A stretch of 39,970 nt of DNA from Desulfobulbaceae bacterium. GTDB lineage: Bacteria; Desulfobacterota; Desulfobulbia; Desulfobulbales; Desulfocapsaceae. Positions 26,523-34,462 of the stretch are shown here, piece after piece; within the stretch, counting starts at the first letter, position 1; each line of letters starts with the position of its first letter. The stretch is taken from NCBI GenBank assembly GCA_008933635.1, contig WBUQ01000022.1, positions 1-39,970 of the forward strand, read 5' to 3'. Under the pieces are notes generated by a model, which saw only the letters and a program-made list of their open reading frames with translations, searched no databases and was not told where the DNA came from. Made by a program: the position numbers and the translations under genes.

Positions 26523-26550
26523 AAAAAAGGGTGACAAAATATTTTCACCC
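26523..26550 (-). terminator. Intrinsic terminator of the sigma-54 activator gene
   Basis: On the minus strand GGGTGA and TCACCC pair across a 10-nt A/T loop (26529-26550) and run into six T residues (26523-26528). It lies 52 bp after the activator stop. The same dyad resembles the palindrome at 26483, so it may also serve as a protein site. Confidence 0.65.
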
Positions 26551-26601
26551 CGCATGGCCGGATATCCAATGGCAGGAGAGAGAATGAGGTTAGGATTGGA
26601 T

Positions 26602-28092
26602 TTACTCAAAGACCTTGCGGTCCAATCCATGCTTTTTCATCTTGTAGTTGAGGAGCTGGCGGGAAATTCCCAGCAATGAGGCCGCGCGACTGACGTTGCC
26701 GCCGGTTTCGTGCAGAGCGCGTTGCAGTGCGGTTTTTTCGAGGATGTTGTGCTCGGCCTGAAGATTGCTGGAGAAGCCGGACGATGGCTGCGGTTCCGGT
26801 GTCCCCGGATCGTGCTGCCCGATAGAGGGAGGAGAAGGAGCCGGAAAGACGGGGGGGAGCGGTTCATCGCCCAGGACATTGAGTGTCTCAAAAGCGGCGG
26901 AAAAGTGGCGGAGTTCGATAGTCTCGCTCAGGCCGACGATATTCATCGCTCCTTCAAGCAGATGTTCCAATTCGCGAATATTGCCTGGCCATGAGTAGCC
27001 GCTGAAAAGTTCCATGACTTCCGGGGAAACGTCTTGGACCTGGGTGCCGAAATTGCCGTTGAGGCGGCGCAGGAAGTGGCTTACCAGGCTGGGGATGTCG
27101 TCTTTCCGCTGGCGCAGGGAAGGTATTTTGACCATCACCACTCCCAGGCGATAGAACAGATCGGTCCGCAGTTCCCCGTCCCGGATCGCATCCCGGGGCG
27201 GTTTGCTCACCGAACTGATGATTTTGATATCGAACTCAATTTCTTTTTCGGCTCCCAGGCGACTGACCTTCTTTTCCTGCAGTACCCTGAGCAGCTTGGC
27301 CTGTAGGGGAAGAGGCATGGCCAGGAGTTCATCCAGAAACAGAGTGCTACCATTCGCCCGCTCAAAGAGGCCCGGCCGGTCTATTGCCCCGGTGAAGGCA
27401 CCCTTGACGGTACCGAACAACAGCCCCTCGAGCAGGTCGTTGGGGATGGCGGCACAATTGATCGCCACATATTTCTTGTCCTTCCGGGAGCTGTGATTGT
27501 GGATCGATTGGGCGAAAAGCTCCTTGCCTGTGCCGGTTTCGCCAATAAGCAGGACCGGGGATTTGGATTCTGCCGCCCCTTTCGCGGTGCTGATGGAGCG
27601 GACCATTTCCGGGTTGTCACCGATCATGTCGGCGAAGGTATAGCGGGTGCCATTCAGCTTTTGGGGCTTTTCCTCAGAAGATAGGGAGTGCGGGGTCTGT
27701 TCCTTGAGCAGCTTGTAGTCGCGGACAAAGCAGATCGCGCCGACGATCTGCTCGCCTTCGAGGAGAGGAAAGACGCTGTGGATGGTGTGGGCGATCTTGC
27801 CGTTGACGGTCTTGTAGAAGAATGTCCGGTGCCGTATCGCGCTCCTGGTGCGGATGCAGTGCATGATTAGGCTGGTCTCGCCTGATAGCTGATAGATGTC
27901 TGTGACCTTCCGGCCGATGACTCTGGTGCGGTCAAGGTCGTCGATGACGGCCTGGGCATGATTGTAATAGAGGATCTTGCCCTGGCAGTCGGCGATAATG
28001 ACTCCGTCGTCGAAGCTGTCGAGAACGGAAACGAAATCGATGTTGCCGATATCAGTAGGCTGGCGGAGGGAGCGATGGATGGGATGTTCCAT
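26602..28092 (-). CDS. Sigma-54-dependent transcriptional activator (PAS, AAA+, Fis)
   Basis: The 496-aa product starts at ATG 28092, chosen because AAAGGA lies 7 nt upstream; longer starts at 28098 and 28128 lack this. A PAS sensor domain spans about 15-130. The AAA+ domain has Walker A GETGTGKE at about 184, the sigma-54 contact loop GAFTGA at about 228 and Walker B STLFLDE. A Pro-rich linker leads to a Fis-type helix-turn-helix at the C-terminus (GNVSRAASLLGISRQLLNYK). There is no receiver domain, so the PAS probably senses a ligand. It sits beside two sigma-54 promoters and is very probably their activator. Confidence 0.93.
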   Translation of the reverse strand: MEHPIHRSLRQPTDIGNIDFVSVLDSFDDGVIIADCQGKILYYNHAQAVIDDLDRTRVIGRKVTDIYQLSGETSLIMHCIRTRSAIRHRTFFYKTVNGKIAHTIHSVFPLLEGEQIVGAICFVRDYKLLKEQTPHSLSSEEKPQKLNGTRYTFADMIGDNPEMVRSISTAKGAAESKSPVLLIGETGTGKELFAQSIHNHSSRKDKKYVAINCAAIPNDLLEGLLFGTVKGAFTGAIDRPGLFERANGSTLFLDELLAMPLPLQAKLLRVLQEKKVSRLGAEKEIEFDIKIISSVSKPPRDAIRDGELRTDLFYRLGVVMVKIPSLRQRKDDIPSLVSHFLRRLNGNFGTQVQDVSPEVMELFSGYSWPGNIRELEHLLEGAMNIVGLSETIELRHFSAAFETLNVLGDEPLPPVFPAPSPPSIGQHDPGTPEPQPSSGFSSNLQAEHNILEKTALQRALHETGGNVSRAASLLGISRQLLNYKMKKHGLDRKVFE

Positions 28093-28169
28093 GAACATAT
28101 CCTTTGCCGATGCTCGGAGGGAAGTCATTGCAGTGATTATAAAAACGACGGTATCACTCAGTCTGCGCC

Positions 28170-28198
28170 ATTATGCCACATCACCGTGATTTATTCAA
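28170..28198 (-). promoter_or_regulatory. Candidate sigma-70 promoter of the activator gene
   Basis: On the minus strand TTGAAT (28193-28198) and CATAAT (28170-28175) are 17 bp apart, about 80 bp before the activator start. A second TATAAT lies at 28136-28141 without a good -35 box. Housekeeping expression of the activator would fit its role. Confidence 0.45.
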
Positions 28199-28254
28199 AC
28201 GTGGCCCTGGGGCTCTTCCTGGACCGGGTAACCTGGAGCAATCCGGGATTCCGG

Positions 28255-31089
28255 TCAAGCTAGATCCGGAGTGCCGGTTAGATCGGCGGTGATGATCCGT
28301 TCTAGAAACAGGGGGACTCCCTGGGCGGTGTTGACTACCCGGTCGTCGATACTGATCCGCACCTCACGGTTGCTGGTGCCGGCTCTTACACCCTGATTGC
28401 GTACGCTGTACTGCAGATGTTCGACCGCCCATTTCTGGGCGGCGGCCAGATCGGTGAATGACCGGGTGCCGGCCACTCCGGAGACCACAAAGCCCCCCAA
28501 GTTTCCCGGTCGGATGACCAGTTTCTGATGGATGACGATCCGGCTGGTGATCGCTCCCACAGCGTTGGCGACATCGCCATCTACCGGAACGATCACTTGG
28601 GCGCCGAGAATTCTCTCCACTCCTGGCAGGAAAAACCCGATCGGGGCGCCGACCCCGATCACCGGGATATGCAGCCGGGCAGAGATCGTGTAGCGCGGGG
28701 AGAAGGACGGGTCGAGCAGGCATTCGATCAGGTGCTGAAGGACGGGTGATGCCGCCGACTCATCTGACGCGATCTGCCGCCGTTCCCGCTGGCCTGCGTC
28801 CCTGGCGTCCCGGAAAGCCAGATGTCGGACTAGTTCGAGGGCAAGCGCCTTCTCGATTCTGCCGAGCAGTTCGGTCACCAGTTCCAGGGTGTTCCTGCCG
28901 GCGGCGGCGCCCATCACCTCGAGCATCTTCCCTGCGGGGACGGGGTCCCAGCGCCGGTAAGTGCCGAGGATATGCAGGAGATCAGTCGGGGTGAGCCCTG
29001 AGCGCTGGACAAGGCCGCTCTCCGTCAACCGGTCCATCGGCAGGAAGCGGGACGAGACGAGTCCCAGGGCTTCGGCCAGATCCTCAGGCGTGTGCGGCCG
29101 ACTACGCAGCAACTCGACAATCCGCCGTTCGGCAGCGGACGGTGGAAAGGTCCAGTCGGCGCCTGGGGCGAGCAGACAGATGGTCTGTTCCTGATGGAGC
29201 AGGGTCTCGTGCTCCAGGTTCGCCAAAACCTGCAGAACTCCGGCGGGATCGATATTGCCGGCATAAACCAGCGGGACTACACGGTTCGGCCCGATCGTAA
29301 ATCCACTCTGCCGCCACTGGATGAGACTGTCGCCACCGAGGCCGACAGTCTGCATATCCAGAGCTTTGACATGGGTAAAGAATCCTCCCACTCGGGCTCC
29401 CCGCTCGCAGATCGTCACGGCACCATTGCTGATCTCGGCGATATCCGAGGTGGTACCTCCCATGTCGACCACCAAGGCCTCACTCAGGCCGGTTAGTAAG
29501 CGGGCTCCGGCAACGCTCGCAGCCGGCCCTGAAAGGATGGTTTCGACTGGCCGCTCCCGAGCCATTCTGGCCGAGACCAGAGTGCCGTCGCCCTTGACTA
29601 CCATGATCGGCGCAGTAATGCCAAGTGATTGGAGGATGGTTTCGATATCGGCGAGAAAACGGATCACCAGCGGGATGATTCGGGCATTGAGGACAGCTGT
29701 CTGGGCTCTGACCGTGAAATCGAGGAGATCGGAAAGCTCATGGCCACAGCAGACGACCATCCCCGTCTCCTGCTCGATAAACTCTTTGACCTGCAATTCA
29801 TGGATCGGGTTGACCGCGCCGGCAAAGCCGGAAACGGCGAAAGCCCGTACCCCGTCGCGGTCGACCATCTCGCGGGCGGTCCGGCGCACCTCCTCTTCGT
29901 CGACCGGTGCGATTTCCTGGCCATCGATATTGATGTAGCCTCCGATAAGCCGTTTCGGGGCATGGCTGATCAAGTCGCAGCAGGCCTTGCCGGAATTGTG
30001 CATGACCAGCAAGCCGGTCTTCTGGCCGTGGGATTCGACGATGGCGTTGGTGGCCAGGGTGGTCGACACCGAGACCATCGCCACCTGGGCCAGCAGAGTT
30101 TGCTCAAGGTCGGCCAGGGCCTGGCCGATGCCCTGAGAGAAATCCCATTTGGTGGTCAGGCTCTTGCTCTTACAGAGGACTCGCTGATCAGAGAAATCGT
30201 AGATGACGGCGTCGGTGTATGTGCCGCCTGCGTCGATGCCCAAGCCGTAGCGGATTTTGGGCCGGGTGTTGCTGGTATCTTCCAGGGGAATGACTGCCGC
30301 GGGCACTTCCGGTTGCTTCGGTCCAGTGGGCAAGGCTGTACCGGCAGCGGTGAGCGGGGCACAGTCGAGTCCGTCTATCAGCGCGGAATAGAATGTACAG
30401 TACCCTGGTGGTACGACGAGGATGTCGTCGCTGGACCACTCCTGGGTCAGCAACCGTCGCAGCAGACTGTCATCGCCGGTCAGCTGTTCGTAGCGCCAGC
30501 CATGTTCTTCGGCCATCTTCCTGGCTTGTCGGGCATATTTGCCGCTATGGTCGAGGCCGGTATCGATGAAGGCCGCCCGCTGATAGTTTTTCTGCCAGCT
30601 GGAAAAAAAGTCGATGATCCGTTCGGCGCCGCGTTCGCCGTACTGCGCCCGGAGGGCCTCGCTACCCATCGCCTCCGAGCCGACCCAGATCTTCCTGTCC
30701 TTGCCGGTGGCGGTCCCTTTCGCCAACTGCCAGCCGGCAGTCAGATAGAAGGTGCCGGGATACTGGGCGAACTGGGTTTTGTAGGCCTTATCGCTGCCGA
30801 GAAAGAGGGCGACGCAGTCGTGGACCCGGGGAAAGACAACCGGCACCGAGGTGGCATGAATGCCCACCGTGCCCCGGCCGCAGATGCCATATCCGACGAT
30901 GATCCGACAACAGTCATGATCCTCTGCTGCGCTGTCTATGGCGGCTTGCAGCCGCGTTTGCAATTCTTTCGGCTTGTCGTGCAAACCTGCCGGCAGAAAG
31001 GTCATCGTCAATTGCAATTGCAGATCGGCGGCGATCCTGTTCAGGTCGGTGGCGAGAACGCCGCAGCCTATCAGATGCACTGTCTTCAC
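28255..31089 (-). CDS. DUF1638 - hydantoinase/oxoprolinase (ASKHA) fusion protein
   Basis: The 944-aa product starts at GTG 31089, with GGGAG 7 nt upstream; the frame is open to 31140 without such a site. Residues 1 to about 230 match the DUF1638 family: IGCGVLATDLNRI near the start, then GLHDKPKELQTRLQAAID, GYGICGRGTVG, PRVHDCVALFLGS and YPGTFYLTAGW. A Pro/Thr linker leads to a hydantoinase-A-like ATPase module from about 283 (YGLGIDAGGTYTDAVIYDF, later VDMGGTTSDIAEI and the C-terminal GVGAPIGFFLPG). Stand-alone DUF1638 genes often accompany corrinoid methyltransferases. An ATP-driven helper or reactivator for corrinoid proteins is a reasonable inference. True hydantoin hydrolysis is not supported, since no HyuB is nearby. 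Confidence 0.85.
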   Translation of the reverse strand: MKTVHLIGCGVLATDLNRIAADLQLQLTMTFLPAGLHDKPKELQTRLQAAIDSAAEDHDCCRIIVGYGICGRGTVGIHATSVPVVFPRVHDCVALFLGSDKAYKTQFAQYPGTFYLTAGWQLAKGTATGKDRKIWVGSEAMGSEALRAQYGERGAERIIDFFSSWQKNYQRAAFIDTGLDHSGKYARQARKMAEEHGWRYEQLTGDDSLLRRLLTQEWSSDDILVVPPGYCTFYSALIDGLDCAPLTAAGTALPTGPKQPEVPAAVIPLEDTSNTRPKIRYGLGIDAGGTYTDAVIYDFSDQRVLCKSKSLTTKWDFSQGIGQALADLEQTLLAQVAMVSVSTTLATNAIVESHGQKTGLLVMHNSGKACCDLISHAPKRLIGGYINIDGQEIAPVDEEEVRRTAREMVDRDGVRAFAVSGFAGAVNPIHELQVKEFIEQETGMVVCCGHELSDLLDFTVRAQTAVLNARIIPLVIRFLADIETILQSLGITAPIMVVKGDGTLVSARMARERPVETILSGPAASVAGARLLTGLSEALVVDMGGTTSDIAEISNGAVTICERGARVGGFFTHVKALDMQTVGLGGDSLIQWRQSGFTIGPNRVVPLVYAGNIDPAGVLQVLANLEHETLLHQEQTICLLAPGADWTFPPSAAERRIVELLRSRPHTPEDLAEALGLVSSRFLPMDRLTESGLVQRSGLTPTDLLHILGTYRRWDPVPAGKMLEVMGAAAGRNTLELVTELLGRIEKALALELVRHLAFRDARDAGQRERRQIASDESAASPVLQHLIECLLDPSFSPRYTISARLHIPVIGVGAPIGFFLPGVERILGAQVIVPVDGDVANAVGAITSRIVIHQKLVIRPGNLGGFVVSGVAGTRSFTDLAAAQKWAVEHLQYSVRNQGVRAGTSNREVRISIDDRVVNTAQGVPLFLERIITADLTGTPDLA

Positions 31090-31175
31090 GTTGCCACTCC
31101 CGATGATTGATTGCGCCGCCCCCGATCCGGCTTGCGGCACGCAGGCTGATGGCCGGGCCCGGGTAAATTAGTGGT

Positions 31176-31223
31176 GAAAAGGGGCCAGGTCTCCTGCCGG
31201 CTGGCGCCGGCGGAGAAACCTGG
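31176..31223 (-). terminator. Strong hairpin after the second BCCT gene
   Basis: CCAGGT-CTCC-T-GCCGGC (31185-31201) pairs with GCCGGC-GGAG-AA-ACCTGG (31206-31223), allowing a small bulge. On the minus strand it is followed by CCCCTTTTC. It lies 19 bp after the transporter stop and before the DUF1638 fusion gene. This makes a moderate intrinsic terminator that would insulate or attenuate the fusion gene. Confidence 0.65.
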
Positions 31224-31241
31224 CTGGAATGCCTTGCCAGA

Positions 31242-32741
31242 CTATTTCCTGGCTCCGGAGTCTTCCCGGAAGGCGACGATGATGCTGTAACACATCACCA
31301 ACATGATAAGCATGAAGGGGAAAGCTGCCGCAATCGAGGCGGTTTGCAGGGCCTTGAGGGCGGCGGTGCCACCGACGAGAATAAGCATGATGGTAATCGC
31401 ACCTTGGGCTATTCCCCAGAAACCTCGTAACTTTTTGCTCGGATCCATGTCGCCGCCGGAGGTCAGCATGGCGAGGACGAAGGTAGCCGAGTTGGCAGCG
31501 CCGATGAAGGAGGCGACAATCAGGACGATTGCCAGCGGCCCGGTCAGCCAGTACATCGGCAGTTGCTTCAGAGTGACGAAGAAGGCCGTGGTGTAATCGG
31601 CGTTGACCGCTTCCTTGATCGCCCCGCCGCTTGCCTGGTCGAGTTGGAAGGCGGCGCCACCGTAAATCGCCAACCAGATGAAGGAGAAGCCGACCGGCAA
31701 CAGGGTGACGGCAAAGATGAATTCCCGGATCGACCGGCCTTTGGATACGCGGGCGACGAACTGACCGACGAACGGTGCCCAGGCGATCCACCAGGCCCAG
31801 TAGAAGATCGTCCAACCGGAAACCCACTTGATGTTGTCCATCCACAGAGTCTGACCGACAAAAGTCTGCAGGTAGGCGCCGAGAGTGCCGGTGAAGGTGT
31901 TGAGGATCCCGACCATCCCGCCAAAGAGGAAGATGAAGACCATGAAGCCGATTGACAGCCAGATCTTCAGATTGGCGGCGAACTGCATCGCCTTGTGCAG
32001 ACCGGAGATGGTCGCAAGGGTGAACAGGACGGTGATGACGGCGATAATGACGGCGATGGTTCCCGGCGTTGCCTCAATTCCCCAAAGGTAGTTAAGGCCG
32101 GTGGCGATCTGACTGGAACCGAGGCCGAGGCTGGTGGCGACGCCGAAGACGGTGGCGAACACAGAGAGTATATCGATTGCTTTGCCGATCGGGCCGTAGA
32201 TCTTATCTCCGATCAGCGGGTAGAAGGCTGAACTGACCAGGAAGGGCAGGCCGCGGCGGAACTGGAAATAAGCTAGGGCAAGACCGCAGATTGCGAAGAT
32301 GACCCAGGCGTGGATGCCCCAGTGGAAAAAGACAATGCGCATTGCGGTGGCTGCCGCTTCCGGGGTGCCGCCTGTTCCGACCGGCGGGCTGAGGTAATGC
32401 ATGATCGGTTCAGCGATCGACCAGAATACCAAGCCAATACCCATGCCGCCGCCGAAGAGCATGGCAAACCACTGAAAATTGGTGAACTCCGGCTTGTCTT
32501 CGTCTTTGCCGAGCTTCAATTCGCCGTAGCGGCTGAAGGCGATGCCGTAGGTGACGACGAGGAAAATGGCGACGGAGAGAAGATAGAGCCAGCCGAAATC
32601 AGTCGTCAGAAATGCGAATACCTTGTTCACGACGTCTGCGGTCTGTGTTGGCCAGAACATGCCGAGGACGACAAACAACAGTACGATAGATGAAGAAATG
32701 TACAGCACGAGATTTCCAGGTGAGGCTTTTGCTTGAGACAT
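31242..32741 (-). CDS. BCCT-family betaine transporter (second copy)
   Basis: This 499-aa, 12-helix transporter is related to the first BCCT gene but clearly distinct. It has GGGMGIGLVFWSIAEPIMHYL in the glycine-rich region and GWTIFYWAWWIAWAPFVGQF in the signature. It lacks the long hydrophilic N-terminus of the first copy and has a short C-tail, so osmosensing tails like those of BetP are absent. This points to nutrient uptake. AAGGGA precedes the ATG. A very good sigma-54 promoter lies about 195 bp upstream, so it should be co-induced with mtgB. Confidence 0.94.
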   Translation of the reverse strand: MSQAKASPGNLVLYISSSIVLLFVVLGMFWPTQTADVVNKVFAFLTTDFGWLYLLSVAIFLVVTYGIAFSRYGELKLGKDEDKPEFTNFQWFAMLFGGGMGIGLVFWSIAEPIMHYLSPPVGTGGTPEAAATAMRIVFFHWGIHAWVIFAICGLALAYFQFRRGLPFLVSSAFYPLIGDKIYGPIGKAIDILSVFATVFGVATSLGLGSSQIATGLNYLWGIEATPGTIAVIIAVITVLFTLATISGLHKAMQFAANLKIWLSIGFMVFIFLFGGMVGILNTFTGTLGAYLQTFVGQTLWMDNIKWVSGWTIFYWAWWIAWAPFVGQFVARVSKGRSIREFIFAVTLLPVGFSFIWLAIYGGAAFQLDQASGGAIKEAVNADYTTAFFVTLKQLPMYWLTGPLAIVLIVASFIGAANSATFVLAMLTSGGDMDPSKKLRGFWGIAQGAITIMLILVGGTAALKALQTASIAAAFPFMLIMLVMCYSIIVAFREDSGARK

Positions 32742-32934
32742 AGATATTTCCCTTTGGAAGAATCAACAAAGCGGCCCGGATGCGGGCCATTGTCTCGGTT
32801 TATTTTAAGGAAGCATCAATCGAACCAAAGGCGCAACTCAACTCTTCGGCAGAATGAAGCTACCGCCACAGGTTTCAGCAACCAGCAACGCACTTACAAG
32901 GTGAAATCGTCATGCGCATGACTTACTACTATTG

Positions 32935-32950
32935 AGCAATTGCTATGCCA
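32935..32950 (-). promoter_or_regulatory. Sigma-54 promoter of the second BCCT gene
   Basis: On the minus strand TGGCATAGCAATTGCT matches the sigma-54 consensus at nearly all positions: TGGCA at -24 (GG at 32948-32949) and TTGC at -12 (GC at 32936-32937), 10 bp apart. The start would be near 32924, with a leader of about 183 nt. Confidence 0.82.
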
Positions 32951-33505
32951 GACAACCAGCAGGCCGTAATCTCCTGGAAAGTATTGCCTTTAGCGGTAAG
33001 AATTCGCTAGCTTTCCGTTTATCCTGTCGGCAGGAGAGTAAAATTATTTTTCAGTGAAATTTTTTTTTCTTCTCTTTCGCATTGATCGAAAAAAAATTTT
33101 CATTGAAACGTAGCTGGAAGAGTTGCGAACTTGGGAGAAGTACCTCGGTAAGGTCTCGAAGCGGGACCAACAGTAGCATACCGGCAAGCCGATCGTTGCG
33201 ATTGAGATCGCGATAAATGCCTTGGAGCCTTGAGAGGCATAGCGGATATTCAAATCGGCAGTATAAAATTGATACCAGCGTTGCATTGTAGAGATTATTT
33301 CTGATTCTTTAGGACTGCGAAGCGGAGAACAGGGTTGCCGGCTCCATGCTGCAAGGTCGGTGATGAACGGTAGACATATAAGGGTTTGGAAATATTAAAG
33401 TTGTAAGATCTTTTAAATGGCAATATTCAAAAGCATCCAGGAAGTCGCGTTGCCTTTTAGGCTCCTCCTAATCAGCATTAGGTTGAAATTATTGGTAAAA
33501 TATTT
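32951..33505. other. Gene-poor stretch between the second BCCT promoter and the TetR gene
   Basis: No convincing gene is found here apart from the half sites described separately. The 80-codon minus frame at 33044-33286 has no ribosome site and a Lys/Arg/Phe-rich tail produced by the A and T runs. A small dyad, CCTAAT-N4-ATTAGG (33467-33482), lies just beyond the TetR stop and lacks a T-run. Confidence 0.55.
33052..33108. promoter_or_regulatory. Paired A/T-rich half sites upstream of the sigma-54 promoter
   Basis: CAGTGAAATTTTTTTTTC (33052-33069) and, on the other strand, CAATGAAAATTTTTTTTC (33088-33105) are near-identical and inverted, centred about 137 and 172 bp before the predicted start. 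Spacing and the TGAAA-T-run motif resemble the dyads before mtgB. They may be enhancer sites or one long hairpin. Confidence 0.45.
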
Positions 33506-34147
33506 TCAATTGCTCACACCTACAATTCGTAAAAATAAGTCGTATAGCCTTTTCGGGGTATCTTTTGCGCACTGTGTCCCAAGAATGGCCTCATCGCATC
33601 CGCCTCGAAAACTGTAAAACATGACCACTGCAGTCCAGTGTTCGTCATTAACAGTCCAAGCTCCCGCTTTGGCACCATCGCCAATCAACTTCTTAAGATG
33701 TTTTGTTATTTCAGCATCTGCCATTGCGTTTCGAAACGGCATGCCTGAACCATAGATTACTACGTCGTGAAGCTCATTTAATTCGAAATATGCATCAACT
33801 GCCCCTTCTATCCATGCCTTGATACGACCGTGCCAATCATCTCCATGGCATTTATCCACGCGTGACCGGATACGCTTCATCACCTCTGATTCGAAACCTT
33901 CCCTTAAGACCTGGAGCAGCTCAGCCTTATTGGAGAAGTAATGATACAGTGTACCTTTCGCGAAATTTGCCGCTGCTGCTATTTCATCCATTGTGGCAGC
34001 TTCGTAGCCTTTCTCAATAAATAGCTTGCCCGCAGCATCAATCAAAGCCGCTCGTCGCTGATCTGCCTTCCTTGGACCTGCAGGAGCTCCGCTTCGACGA
34101 GCAGTCGTGTCCTTCGATCTGTTTGCAATTGAAGCGGTCTTTTTCAT
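33506..34147 (-). CDS. TetR-family transcriptional repressor
   Basis: This 213-aa protein has a basic N-terminal extension and the TetR DNA-binding domain at about 30-78 (RRAALIDAAGKLFIEKGYEA, then MDEIAAAANFAKGTLYHYF). The C-terminal ligand-binding domain is unassigned. It is divergent from the molybdopterin enzyme gene. A perfect 14-bp inverted repeat lies in the gap 62 bp from its ATG, so it probably represses itself and the enzyme gene. The ligand is unknown. Confidence 0.93.
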   Translation of the reverse strand: MKKTASIANRSKDTTARRSGAPAGPRKADQRRAALIDAAGKLFIEKGYEAATMDEIAAAANFAKGTLYHYFSNKAELLQVLREGFESEVMKRIRSRVDKCHGDDWHGRIKAWIEGAVDAYFELNELHDVVIYGSGMPFRNAMADAEITKHLKKLIGDGAKAGAWTVNDEHWTAVVMFYSFRGGCDEAILGTQCAKDTPKRLYDLFLRIVGVSN

Positions 34148-34200
34148 GGTCTCTCCTCATTCTCAATTTCATCTGTATTGTCGCTGCCCATAAAATTTTT

Positions 34201-34239
34201 ATAGACTGACGGTCTATTTAAAATTGACCGTCAGTCTAT
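34201..34239. promoter_or_regulatory. TetR operator, perfect 14-bp inverted repeat
   Basis: ATAGACTGACGGTC (34201-34214) and GACCGTCAGTCTAT (34226-34239) are exact inverted copies with an 11-bp spacer. The left arm extended by three bases is itself a dyad, ATAGAC-N5-GTCTAT (34201-34217). The right arm overlaps the -35 box and spacer of the plus-strand promoter, where bound repressor would block transcription. Confidence 0.8.
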
Positions 34240-34252
34240 TTTAACATAAAAT
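34224..34252 (+). promoter_or_regulatory. Sigma-70 promoter of the molybdopterin enzyme gene
   Basis: TTGACC (34224-34229) and TAAAAT (34247-34252) are exactly 17 bp apart. The start would be near 34259, giving a leader of about 200 nt. The operator arm covers the -35 box. Confidence 0.7.
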
Positions 34253-34340
34253 AAATGTGATTGAAACGCCATATCGAGATCCTGATACTGTTAACTACCT
34301 GGAAAAATATAGAGTTGCCCATGTGTACAGGAGGTTTTTG

Positions 34341-34397
34341 ATGTGTGGTGCAAGTGTCTGGCATAGTGGGACGATGAGTAGGGATGCTTTCAATTGA
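34341..34397 (+). CDS. Possible 18-aa leader peptide
   Basis: An ATG at 34341 follows a perfect AGGAGG with 6-nt spacing and opens an 18-codon frame. Its TGA (34395-34397) overlaps a TTG (34394) that begins the longest frame of the enzyme gene. The peptide has one Cys and one Trp and no repeated codon typical of attenuation. It may couple translation to the downstream gene or simply be a chance frame. Confidence 0.35.
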   Translation: MCGASVWHSGTMSRDAFN

Positions 34398-34462
34398 GGC
34401 TGGTCAAGCCAAGGCTAAAAGGCCATTACCCGAAGTATGTTCAATTAGGTATGGAGGCTCAC

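Noticed and set aside
29629-31110. 493-codon plus-strand frame opposite the DUF1638 fusion gene
   Set aside because: It is a G+C-driven shadow: composition is low in domain-like patterns, while the minus-strand frame has clear family motifs over its full length.
33044-33286. 80-codon minus frame upstream of the second BCCT gene
   Set aside because: There is no ribosome site. Its Lys/Arg/Phe-rich tail is simply the translation of long A and T runs in a likely regulatory region.
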